From NCBI RefSeq assembly GCF_014323705.1, contig NZ_JABVEC010000020.1, positions 99,081 through 163,080 of the forward strand: a stretch of 64,000 nucleotides of DNA, written 5' to 3'. The notes below the pieces were generated by a model that saw only the letters and a program-made list of their open reading frames with translations, did no database searches and had not been told where the DNA came from. Every line of letters starts with the position of its first letter. Within the stretch, counting starts at the first letter, position 1. Source of the stretch: Actinomadura alba. Lineage in GTDB: Bacteria; Actinomycetota; Actinomycetes; Streptosporangiales; Streptosporangiaceae. The translations under genes and the position numbers were made by a program. This document shows, piece by piece, positions 37,444-45,260 of the stretch.

Positions 37444-38763
37444 ATGAAACGACCCGGGGTCCTGCGCACCCTAGCGGTCCTCGTCGCGACGGCACTCACG
37501 GCCACCGCCTGCGGTGGCGGCGACGGCGAGGGCGGCGGCCAGTCCGGCGGCTCATCGGCGCCGGGCGTCACGGCCACGACCGTCACCATCGGCAGCCACC
37601 AGCCCCTGACCGGGCCGGCGGCCCCCGGCTACAGCGCCAACTCCGCCGCCTCCAAGGCCTACTTCGACTACATCAACGAGAGCGGCGGCATCAACGGGCG
37701 CAAGATCGTCTACAAGGTCGTCGACGACGTCTACAACCCGACCCAGACCGTCGACGTCGTCCACCGGCTCGTGCTGCAGGACAAGGTCTTCGCCATCTTC
37801 AACGGCCTCGGTACGCCCACGCACACGAAGGTCCTCGACTACCTCAACGCCCAGCGAGTGCCCGACCTGTTCGTCGCCTCGGGCTGTGGTTGCTGGGATC
37901 AGCCGAAGAAGAACCCGTACACCTTCGGCTGGCAGCCCGACTACATCCGCGAGGGCAAGATCCTCGGCCAGTTCATCAAGGAGAAGTACGCGGACAAGAA
38001 GGTCGCCTACTTCTACCAGAACGACGACTTCGGCCAGGACGGCCTGAAGGGCCTGGACAAGTACGTCCCCGCGAGCCAGGTGGCCGCCCGCCAGTCGTAC
38101 CAGCCGGGCGGCACCGACGTGGGCGCCCAGGCTCAGGCGATCGCCCAGTCCAAGGCCGACGTGGTGGTGCTGTTCACCATCCCGACCTACACCGCGCTCT
38201 TCCGGCTGGCGGCGCTCAAGCTCAACTACAAGCCGCAGATCATCGTGAGCAACGTCGGCTCCGACCCGATCACCCTGACCGGCCTCCTGGAGAGCTACGC
38301 CAAGAAGGGCGGCACCGAGCTCGAGGGCAACCCGCTGATCCAGGGGATCATCACCAACAGCTACCTGCCCGCCCCCGGCGCCAAGGACAACACCTGGACC
38401 GAGCTCTTCCGCAAGATCCACGCCAAGTACATCCCGAACCTGCCCTTCAACGGCAATATCATCTACGGGATGTCGGCGGCGTACACGTTCGCGCAGGCGC
38501 TCAAGGCGGCCGGCCAGAACCCGACCCGCAAGGGCTTGGTCGACGCGCTCGAGAACTCGAAGTTCACCGGCCCCGGCCTGGTGCCCTTCGCCTACAGCAA
38601 GGACTCCCACTCGGGCTACACCGGCGCGCAGATCGGCCGGATCAAGGGCACCAGCGTCGTGGTCGAGGGCCAGCCGCTCGTGACCGACGCCGGAGACGGG
38701 CCCATCCAGCCCAGTACCGTCCAGCAGCCGCAGGCCCCCGCCAACGGCGTACCGACCGGCTGA
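37444..38763 (+). CDS. livK: LIV-type ABC importer substrate-binding lipoprotein (LivK-like)
   Basis: 439-residue periplasmic-binding-type lipoprotein. The lipobox is LTATAC (modified Cys23), followed by a Gly/Ser linker and then VTIGSHQPLTGPAAPGYS, the usual type-I binding-protein opening. DYINESGGINGRKIVYKVVDD and AYFYQNDDFGQDGLKGL are family motifs. A Cys pair in ASGCGCWDQP is unusual and may shape the binding site. GAGGAGGAG lies 3 bases before the ATG. Last gene of the operon. Relatives bind amino acids, aromatic acids or short amides; the ligand here is unknown. Confidence 0.9.
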   Translation: MKRPGVLRTLAVLVATALTATACGGGDGEGGGQSGGSSAPGVTATTVTIGSHQPLTGPAAPGYSANSAASKAYFDYINESGGINGRKIVYKVVDDVYNPTQTVDVVHRLVLQDKVFAIFNGLGTPTHTKVLDYLNAQRVPDLFVASGCGCWDQPKKNPYTFGWQPDYIREGKILGQFIKEKYADKKVAYFYQNDDFGQDGLKGLDKYVPASQVAARQSYQPGGTDVGAQAQAIAQSKADVVVLFTIPTYTALFRLAALKLNYKPQIIVSNVGSDPITLTGLLESYAKKGGTELEGNPLIQGIITNSYLPAPGAKDNTWTELFRKIHAKYIPNLPFNGNIIYGMSAAYTFAQALKAAGQNPTRKGLVDALENSKFTGPGLVPFAYSKDSHSGYTGAQIGRIKGTSVVVEGQPLVTDAGDGPIQPSTVQQPQAPANGVPTG

Positions 38764-38792
38764 CCCCCACCCCCCAGATCGCCCCTATCCGC

Positions 38793-38854
38793 CGTGATCA
38801 TGCAGTTGTTCGCAGCACCCCCGGCCAGGGGGCGCGAACAACTGCATGATCACG
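38793..38854. repeat. Dispersed palindromic element, locus C
   Basis: Inverted pair: left half 38793-38813 (CGTGATCATGCAGTTGTTCG then C) and its exact reverse complement at 38834-38854. The 20-base spacer itself contains CCCCC/GGGGG. It lies between the convergent livK and acyl-CoA dehydrogenase genes and could act as a terminator. Confidence 0.9.
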
Positions 38855-38896
38855 CCTGTGGTGGGGGGCATTCCTCTTGCGGGATGCGTTCCTCGC

Positions 38897-38945
38897 CGTG
38901 ATCATGCAGTTGTTCGCGGGCCCGGACTCGTCCGGGCCCGCGAAC
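38897..38945. repeat. Dispersed palindromic element, locus D, with right half replaced
   Basis: A complete left half (38897-38915) runs into a 16-base perfect stem GTTCGCGGGCCCGGAC / GTCCGGGCCCGCGAAC (38912-38927, 38930-38945) with a 2-base loop. The outer TGCATGATCACG of a right half is absent. It sits 43 bases after locus C. Confidence 0.85.
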
Positions 38946-38995
38946 CCGCGTGGTGATCGGGTGAGCCTGCCGCTGGTGGTCGGGTGAGCCGGCCG

Positions 38996-40126
38996 CTAGA
39001 GCGGCAGGTCGACCAGCCCCGCGAGAGCGGCACGATGCCGGTCTGGAGTGCCGAAGGCGATGGAGGTGCTCTTGGCCCGCTTCAGGTACAGGTGCGCCGG
39101 GTGCTCCCAGGTGAACCCGATGCCTCCGTGCAGTTGCACGCACTCCTCCGCCGCCCTGACCGCCACCGTGGAGCAGTGGGCCTGGGCCACCGCCACCGCC
39201 ACGGCGGTGTCCGGATCGCCCTCGGCGGCACAGGCCGCCGCGTAGCGTGCCACCGCCCGCGCCTGGCTGATCGAGACCCACAGGTCCGCGAGGCGGTGCT
39301 TGAGGCCCTGGAACGACCCGATGGGGCGACCGAACTGGTAGCGGGTCTTCACGTAGGCGACCGTGGTCTCCAGGCACCGTTCGGCGAGACCTAGCTGTTC
39401 CGACGCCAGAAGCGCGGCCCCGGTGGTGAGGGCGGCCTCCAGCGCACGGCGGGCCGCGTGACCGGTGGCCACCGGCCACGCCGGTGCCGAGGCCAGCACC
39501 AGGTCGCACAGCGGACGCGTCATGTCGAGCGACGTCACCGCGGTGCGCCGCACGTCGGCTCCGTCGACCGCATAGAGCACTCCGTCGGCGGGCACCAGCA
39601 GCACGTCGGCGGCGAGACCGTCCGCCACGCTCCGCACCACGCCGGTAAGGGTCGCGTTGCCGCCGGGCTCCCCCGCCACCGGCCGCTCGCCGGCCGGGGC
39701 GACGTCCTCCGCGCGTACCGTGGGCGCGAAGGACGCACCGGGCGGCGTGGAGAACGGCACGGCGAGCGCCGCGGTCCGTCGGCCGGCCGCGAGCTGCGCG
39801 AGCAGCTCGGTCTCTCCCGCCTCCAGCAGCGCGGCGGTGGCGACAACGGCGCTGCCGAGGAACGGGACCGGCGCCACCGCACGGCCGAGTTCCTCCAGCA
39901 CGACCGCCGCCTCACGGAAGGACGCGCCGGCGCCGCCGAGCTCCTCGGGCACGGCCAGACCGGCACAGCCCAGGTCCGCCGAGATAGTGCGCCACAGCTT
40001 GGCGTCGTACGGGTCGTCGCCCTCGACGCCGGCCAGGACCTGCGACCACGGGGCCAGGTCGTCGAGCACGGAGCGTACGGCGCGCCGCAGCTCCTCCTCG
40101 ATGTCGCCATAGAGCAGGTCCGTCAT
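38996..40126 (-). CDS. Acyl-CoA dehydrogenase, second subunit of a pair
   Basis: 376-residue flavoprotein-fold protein. TRYQFGRPIGSFQGLKHRLADL and ECVQLHGGIGFTWEHPAHLYLKRA are the C-terminal acyl-CoA dehydrogenase motifs, whereas the FAD-side motif (FSEPGAGSD type) is not evident. That division of motifs is typical of actinobacterial heteromeric dehydrogenases. ATG 40126 overlaps the stop of the upstream dehydrogenase (ATGA), so the two are translationally coupled and probably form one enzyme. It is thought to introduce the first double bond into the activated acid. Convergent with livK. Confidence 0.9.
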   Translation of the reverse strand: MTDLLYGDIEEELRRAVRSVLDDLAPWSQVLAGVEGDDPYDAKLWRTISADLGCAGLAVPEELGGAGASFREAAVVLEELGRAVAPVPFLGSAVVATAALLEAGETELLAQLAAGRRTAALAVPFSTPPGASFAPTVRAEDVAPAGERPVAGEPGGNATLTGVVRSVADGLAADVLLVPADGVLYAVDGADVRRTAVTSLDMTRPLCDLVLASAPAWPVATGHAARRALEAALTTGAALLASEQLGLAERCLETTVAYVKTRYQFGRPIGSFQGLKHRLADLWVSISQARAVARYAAACAAEGDPDTAVAVAVAQAHCSTVAVRAAEECVQLHGGIGFTWEHPAHLYLKRAKSTSIAFGTPDRHRAALAGLVDLPL

Positions 40127-41316
40127 TTCGGCAGGTCCTTCCACGCGACGTCCTTGTCCACCCGGATCTCCCCCGGCAGGCCGAGTACCCGCTCGGCGAC
40201 GATGTTGCGCAAGATCTCGGAGGTGCCGCCCTCGATGGAGTTGCCCTTGGCCCGCAGGTAGCGGTAACCGGGTGACCGGCGGGTGAAGTCCACTCCGGTC
40301 GGGCGGCGCATGGTCCAGTCGTCGTAGCGCAGGCCGTCCTCACCGAGCAGTTCCAGCTCCAGGCCCGAGGCCTCCTGATTGAGGCGGGCGTACGCGAGCT
40401 TGACCGCCGAGCCCTCGGGGCCGGGCTGCCCGGCGGCGAGTTGCTGGCGCAGCCGCATCCCGGTCAGCCGGGCCGCCTCGGTCTCGACCCACAGCCGCAG
40501 CAGGGTGTCGTGAAGGCCCGCGGTGCGCAGCTCGGGGTGCTCGCGCCAGAGCGCCGTGACCATGCCGATCATGCCGCTCTCGCGGGGTGCGGCCCCGCCG
40601 CCGATGGCGACGCGCTCGTTCATCAGCGTGGTCTGCGCGACGGCCCACCCCTGGCCGACGTCGCCGAGCCGGTCGGTGTCGGGAATGCGAACGTCGGTGA
40701 GGAAGACCTCGTTGAACTCGGCCTCGCCGGTGATCTGGCGGAGCGGGCGCACCTCGACGCCCGGCGCGGTCATGTCACAGACGAAGTAGGTCATGCCGCG
40801 GTGCTTGGGCACGCCGGGGTCGGTCCGGGCGACGAGGATCGCCCAGCGGGCCTCGTGCGCGATGGACGTCCACACCTTCTGGCCGGTGACGATCCAGTGG
40901 TCGCCGTCTCGTACCGCTCGGGTGCCGAGCGCCGCCAGGTCCGATCCGGCGCCCGGCTCGCTGAACAGCTGGCACCAGATGTCCTCACCGGTCCACAGCG
41001 GCCGCAGCAGTCTGCTCTTCTGCTCGTCGGTGCCGAAGCGCAGGATGGTGGGCGCGGCCATGCCGAGGCCGATGACGTTGCGCTCGGCCTGATTGCGCGG
41101 TGCACCGACGGCGGTGAAGGCGTCGTCGACGACGGACTGCAGCGCCCGGGGCGCGTCGAGGCCGCCGAGACCGGACGGAAAGTGCACCCAGGCGAACCCG
41201 GCGTCGAACCGGGCGCGGAGGAACTCCAGCGGCTCGGTCGACCCGGGATCGTGGGTGTCGAGGAACTCGTGGACGCGACGGCGGAGGTCGTCCGCGTCGG
41301 CGGTGGATTCGCTCAC
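40123..41316 (-). CDS. Acyl-CoA dehydrogenase, first subunit of a pair
   Basis: 397-residue FAD-dependent dehydrogenase. WCQLFSEPGAGSDLAALG binds flavin and substrate, TGQKVWTSIAHEARWAIL follows, and the C-terminus SIEGGTSEILRNIVAERVLG is the classic family ending. An N-terminal HVHF-like VHFPSGLGGLDAP segment fits FadE types from side-chain degradation clusters. GTG 41316 has GGAAGG 8 bases upstream. Leads the two-gene dehydrogenase operon, with TetR dyad 3 only 42 bases upstream of the start. Electrons would pass to ETF, which is not in this window. Confidence 0.92.
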   Translation of the reverse strand: MSESTADADDLRRRVHEFLDTHDPGSTEPLEFLRARFDAGFAWVHFPSGLGGLDAPRALQSVVDDAFTAVGAPRNQAERNVIGLGMAAPTILRFGTDEQKSRLLRPLWTGEDIWCQLFSEPGAGSDLAALGTRAVRDGDHWIVTGQKVWTSIAHEARWAILVARTDPGVPKHRGMTYFVCDMTAPGVEVRPLRQITGEAEFNEVFLTDVRIPDTDRLGDVGQGWAVAQTTLMNERVAIGGGAAPRESGMIGMVTALWREHPELRTAGLHDTLLRLWVETEAARLTGMRLRQQLAAGQPGPEGSAVKLAYARLNQEASGLELELLGEDGLRYDDWTMRRPTGVDFTRRSPGYRYLRAKGNSIEGGTSEILRNIVAERVLGLPGEIRVDKDVAWKDLPK

Positions 41317-41357
41317 GATGGCGACCTTCCGGGCCGGGATGGATGCGGGGCGGCAGC

Positions 41358-41375
41358 ATACCGACTGGTCGGTAT
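41358..41375. promoter_or_regulatory. TetR operator candidate 3
   Basis: ATACCGACTGGTCGGTAT, identical to the dyad at 31084, placed 42 bases upstream of the acyl-CoA dehydrogenase pair. Confidence 0.85.
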
Positions 41376-41635
41376 GCGTCCAGCCTAGAAACGCGGGCGA
41401 CCGTAGTCAACGAGACGCCACCGAACCGATGATCTCAACCGGCTGATGCCATATGTAGCCGGATGCAGCGATGTGGAGTGATATCTGGTGATTGATGGCG
41501 ACTCACCGCGGGGTAAGTCCGACAGTGCCCCCCGTCTTGAATCTTTGCCTGATCCGTGATGTTCAACATCCCGCCCAGACGTGGTATCCAACGGAATGGC
41601 GGTAAGTAATGACCCTCGGCGTCCTGGGAGCGGAA

Positions 41636-42391
41636 ATGATTGGCAAGTCCATCTACCTGAGGGATCGGCCGGCCTTCACCGGCGGATCGCCGCAGGCCGT
41701 GTACGAGGAGCTGTGGGCCCAAGGACGCCGTGAGCGGCTCCGGTTGCGCGCCATCATGGCCGGCGCCGCCCTCCTTCTGGGCGGGTATCTGGTGACGCCC
41801 GTCTTCGGCGTGGCGCTCGCCCTGATCGTCGCGGGGCTGGACGTCGCACACCACTCGTGGAAGCGCACCTCCGCGAGCCTGTGGCGCAAGGGACTGACCG
41901 GCGACGAGCGGATGAACCGCCTGCTGCGCCTCACTCTGGAGCGGCAGGGATACCGCGTGCTGCACTCCCGGGCGATCCCGGGCCACGGAAAGGTCGACCA
42001 GCTCGTCATCGGCCCGAGCGGCGTGTGGCTGATCGACAACCAGGCGTGGCATCCGGAGACGGAGATCGAGGAGTACGGCGGCAAGCTCTTCATCGACGGC
42101 AAGTCCGGCCGGACCAAGGTCGACGGGCTGCACGGCATGGCCGTCACGGTGGCCGAGTTGCTGTCAGAGCGCGTCGAGACGGACGTGCTCGCGACCGCGG
42201 TGATCGCCGTGCACTGCGGCCGGCTCCGGCGCAGGATCACCGCGAACGGCATCTCGCTGATCCGGGCCTTCCAGATCCCCCGCTGGATCCGCCGCCAGAA
42301 GTACGCCCCGTACTCGGCCGAACAGGTCGAGCTCATCACGCGAGCGGCCACCCACGTGCTGCCGATCGGCAATCGCGGTCTCACCGCCTGA
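41636..42391 (+). CDS. NERD-domain membrane protein
   Basis: 251-residue protein. A hydrophobic hairpin (IMAGAALLLGGYLVTPVFGVALALIVAGLDV) near residue 45 anchors it in the membrane. The following GDERMNRLLRLTLERQGYR, HGKVDQLVIGPSGVWLIDNQAW and YGGKLFIDG fit the nuclease-related (NERD) fold. The expected E ... D-x-D/E-K pattern appears only in part, since the E/QxK position reads DNQAW, so nuclease activity is doubtful. ATG 41636 has GGGAG 5 bases upstream; ATG 41609 is an in-frame alternative with a weak site. The gene stands alone between divergent and convergent neighbours. Confidence 0.78.
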   Translation: MIGKSIYLRDRPAFTGGSPQAVYEELWAQGRRERLRLRAIMAGAALLLGGYLVTPVFGVALALIVAGLDVAHHSWKRTSASLWRKGLTGDERMNRLLRLTLERQGYRVLHSRAIPGHGKVDQLVIGPSGVWLIDNQAWHPETEIEEYGGKLFIDGKSGRTKVDGLHGMAVTVAELLSERVETDVLATAVIAVHCGRLRRRITANGISLIRAFQIPRWIRRQKYAPYSAEQVELITRAATHVLPIGNRGLTA

Positions 42392-42483
42392 CGCGAGCCC
42401 GGGGGACCTCGAGACACGCTCGCGCGGCCTCGCGCCCCCGGGCTCGCCCTTCACATCATTGGAACCGTTCACATGGTTCCGGC

Positions 42484-42519
42484 CGCCCGCGGGAGTCAGA
42501 TCGCCCGCGGGAGTCAGAC
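42484..42519. repeat. 18-bp tandem duplication across the phoD stop
   Basis: Copies 42484-42501 and 42502-42519 (CGCCCGCGGGAGTCAGA plus T or C). The phoD stop (42514-42516) is in the second copy, and the first copy carries the same triplet beyond it. Confidence 0.85.
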
Positions 42520-44121
42520 TCGGACGATCCGCTGCGAACCGCTGGTGGTGGCGAAGGACATGAGCAGGGACGAATCGGTGTCCGCGCGGGTGCGATCCGA
42601 AAGCGCGTACCAGTCCATCCGCACCCGAGCCTGCTGCACGTCCAGGACGCCGTAACCGTGCGAGTCCAGCTCGACCTCGCGGACGTGCCGGTTGGTGGTC
42701 CGCAGCACGCCCTCGGCGACCGGTGACAGCGACCTCGGCGGCACCTTGAGGATGTCGTCGATGTTGTCGCTGGTCACCGAGGGGACGACGAACTCGGTAG
42801 CGACCGACGGCGACAGCGGGTAGGTCGCGGCGGTGAGCGGGACGTCGTTCGCCCACGAGGTGTGGATGTCCCCGGTGAGGAAGACCGTGTTGTCGATTCG
42901 GCCGTCCCGCAGATGGCCGAGAAGCTCCCTGCGGTCGGCCGTGTACCCGTCCCACTGGTCCGCGTTGACGGCGTAGCCGCCGTCCGGAATGCCGAGCAGC
43001 TTCGCGAGCGGCCCGAGCAGGTACGCGGGAAGCGCACCGAGCGCGACCGGGCTGATCATCACCGAGTTGCCGACCAGCCGCCATCGGGTCTGGCTCGCCG
43101 ACAGGCCCGCTTTCAGCCAGGCCATCTGGGCGTCGCCGGTGATGGTCCGCGCGGGATCGTCGACCGCGACGCCACTCGCCTGCTGCGAGCGGTGGCTGCG
43201 CAGGTCGAGCAGGGTCAGCTCGGCCAGCCGCCCGAACCGGAGCCGCCGGTGGATGGCGCCGTCGGCGCGCACCCGGACGGGCATCCACTCGTAGTACGCC
43301 TGCCTGGACGCCGCCAGCCGGGCCGCCCACGGACCTTCGGTGGCCGGGTCGTGGTTCTCCGCCCCGCCCGACCAGGCGTCGTTGGCCACCTCGTGGTCGT
43401 CCCAGACGATCATCCACGGATGACGGGCGTGCAGCGCCCGCAGGTCCGGATCGGACTTGTAGAGCCCGTGCCGCATCCGGTAGTCGGCGAGCGTGAGGAT
43501 CTCGTGGACGGGCACGTTCGGGCGGACCACCCGGCCCCCGGCGGCGAACTCACCGGTGCCGTACTCGTAGATGTAGTCACCGAGATGGATGATCCCGAAG
43601 AGATCGTCGCGGGCGGCGAGGTGGCGGTAGGCGGCGAAGTGCCCGGCCTCCCAGTTCGAGCACGACGCGACCCCGAACCGCAGACCCGCGACATCGGCGT
43701 CCTGCGCCGGAGCGGTCAGGGTCCGTCCGGCCGGTGAGCTCACGCCGTCGACGGTGAACCTGTAGTGGTAGCCGGTGGCCGCGCTGAGCCCGCGTACGTC
43801 CACCTTGAGGGTGTGATCGCGGTCGGCACCGGTCCGCACCGAGCCCGAGGCGACGACCTGCTCGAAGCGGGCGTCGGCCGCCACCTGCCAGCCGACGTCG
43901 ACGGCCGGCCCGCGTCCCGAGCCGGGCAGGGCGTCAGGGGTGGGGGTCACGCGGGTCCAGAGGATCACGGAGTCCGGCAGCGGGTCACCGGAGGCGACCC
44001 CATGCTGGAAGTACGCGGTCTGCGAGGCGCCGGCCCGGCCCGCGAGCAACCCCGCGGCGGTGACACCCGCGACTCCCGCACCTGCGGCACGGAGGAAATC
44101 ACGGCGCTCGAATCGGTTCAC
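42514..44121 (-). CDS. phoD: Alkaline phosphatase D (PhoD-type phosphodiesterase/phosphatase)
   Basis: 535-residue Tat-exported enzyme. The signal has RRDFLRAAG and AGLLAGRAGA. The mature protein opens FQHGVASGDPLPDSVILWTR, the PhoD N-terminal domain. Metal-binding motifs follow: RFGVASCSNW (the Cys ligand), IHLGDYIYEY, VWDDHEVANDAW and LTGDIHTSWAND. PhoD enzymes use Fe(III)/Ca and release phosphate from mono- and diesters, including teichoic acids, under phosphate starvation (family knowledge). No Pho box was recognised upstream. It stands alone; the SDR gene upstream ends 110 bases away on the same strand. Confidence 0.93.
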   Translation of the reverse strand: MNRFERRDFLRAAGAGVAGVTAAGLLAGRAGASQTAYFQHGVASGDPLPDSVILWTRVTPTPDALPGSGRGPAVDVGWQVAADARFEQVVASGSVRTGADRDHTLKVDVRGLSAATGYHYRFTVDGVSSPAGRTLTAPAQDADVAGLRFGVASCSNWEAGHFAAYRHLAARDDLFGIIHLGDYIYEYGTGEFAAGGRVVRPNVPVHEILTLADYRMRHGLYKSDPDLRALHARHPWMIVWDDHEVANDAWSGGAENHDPATEGPWAARLAASRQAYYEWMPVRVRADGAIHRRLRFGRLAELTLLDLRSHRSQQASGVAVDDPARTITGDAQMAWLKAGLSASQTRWRLVGNSVMISPVALGALPAYLLGPLAKLLGIPDGGYAVNADQWDGYTADRRELLGHLRDGRIDNTVFLTGDIHTSWANDVPLTAATYPLSPSVATEFVVPSVTSDNIDDILKVPPRSLSPVAEGVLRTTNRHVREVELDSHGYGVLDVQQARVRMDWYALSDRTRADTDSSLLMSFATTSGSQRIVRV

Positions 44122-44230
44122 CGCCTAAGGATCACCTACGGGCGGTAACAGATAAAGACCCCGGAACAAGACGATGCGGTTACTTCATCGTGCCGCTGTG
44201 CCTTAACCACTGTGCCTTGACCGGAGTGGG

Positions 44231-45073
44231 TCAGTGCCCGCCGTGGCGCCGGAAGCCTCCCTCCGTGTTGATGACCTGCCCGGTGATCCATTCGGCTTCG
44301 TCGGTGGCCAGCCAGGCGATGAGCCGGGCCGGGTCGTCCGGGTCTCCCCAGCGGCGCTGCGGGAAGTGCTCCTCGGCCAGTCGCCGCACGAACTCGGGCG
44401 GCGCGTAACCGGTGTCGACCGGGCCCGGATTGACGGTGTTCAGGGTGATCCGCTGGTCGGCCAGTTCGTCGGCGAGGGTGCGGCTGATCGAGGCGAGGGC
44501 GCCCTTGCTCGCGGCGTAGGCGACCTCGTCGCGCATCGGGCCGAGATCCTGCCCCGACGTCATGAACACCACGCGGCCGCCGGGCCGCCCGTCGTGGTGA
44601 GCGGCGAAGGCCTTCGTCAGCAGGATCACAGAGCGGGCGTTCACCGCCCAATGCGCGTCGAGCATCTCCGCGTTCTGAGCGTGCAGAGGGCCGTCACCGC
44701 CGCTGCGGGCGTGGTTGCAGACGAGGACGTCGACGTGCCCGAACGACTGTACGGCCGCGCCGAGCAGCCGTCGCGGAGCATCCGGATCGGCGAGGTCGAG
44801 ACTCACGTGCTCGACGCGCGCTCCGTCGGCGAGCACCTCGGCCACCCCGGCGACGACGGCGTCGGGCCCACCGGGATCGGCTCCCCAGGGCTGCTCGCGG
44901 TCATGCGGCGCGTAATGGTGCAGCATCAGGTCCGCGCCGTACGCGGCCAGCCTGCGGGCGGTCGCGTATCCGATGCCCGCCCGGCGGCTGACGCCGGTCA
45001 CCACCGCGACCCGGCCCCGCAACGGAAGGGCGTCGCGTCGCGGATCTTGAACCAAACCGTCATTTAGCATCAT
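44231..45073 (-). CDS. SDR-family oxidoreductase
   Basis: 280-residue NAD(P)-dependent dehydrogenase, classical short-chain type. The cofactor loop is VVTGVSRRAGIGYATARRLA, close to the FabG/3-oxoacyl-reductase group. DVLVCNHARSG replaces the usual NNAG, and the active site is YAASK with an upstream Ser in FMTSGQDLG. The ending GFRRHGGH is normal. ATG 45073 is preferred; a long in-frame extension upstream has no domain and overlaps the divergent gene. Two near copies of CTGTGCCTTRACC lie just after the stop (44206-44232). The substrate is unknown. Confidence 0.87.
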   Translation of the reverse strand: MMLNDGLVQDPRRDALPLRGRVAVVTGVSRRAGIGYATARRLAAYGADLMLHHYAPHDREQPWGADPGGPDAVVAGVAEVLADGARVEHVSLDLADPDAPRRLLGAAVQSFGHVDVLVCNHARSGGDGPLHAQNAEMLDAHWAVNARSVILLTKAFAAHHDGRPGGRVVFMTSGQDLGPMRDEVAYAASKGALASISRTLADELADQRITLNTVNPGPVDTGYAPPEFVRRLAEEHFPQRRWGDPDDPARLIAWLATDEAEWITGQVINTEGGFRRHGGH

Positions 45074-45260
45074 TCTCGCAATTATGGCAAATCGCAAAAT
45101 ATAGTACAAATCAATAAAAACAAGAGTGGCCATAAAACCGGGCCGCCGATTGGCCGGGACCATTGCTTTTCGAACTCCAGTTCGATAAATTAATACTGGC
45201 AAGCAGCTCACCCCCGCTCCCGACCCGCTCCGCCCATCCCTATTCGCGCTGGAGGCCGCC
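45074..45260. promoter_or_regulatory. AT-rich divergent promoter region
   Basis: The stretch 45070-45200 is strikingly AT-rich for this genome (for example AAAATATAGTACAAATCAAT) and separates the SDR and DUF222-HNH genes. Promoters for both are expected here. The low GC could also mark acquired DNA. Confidence 0.45.
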
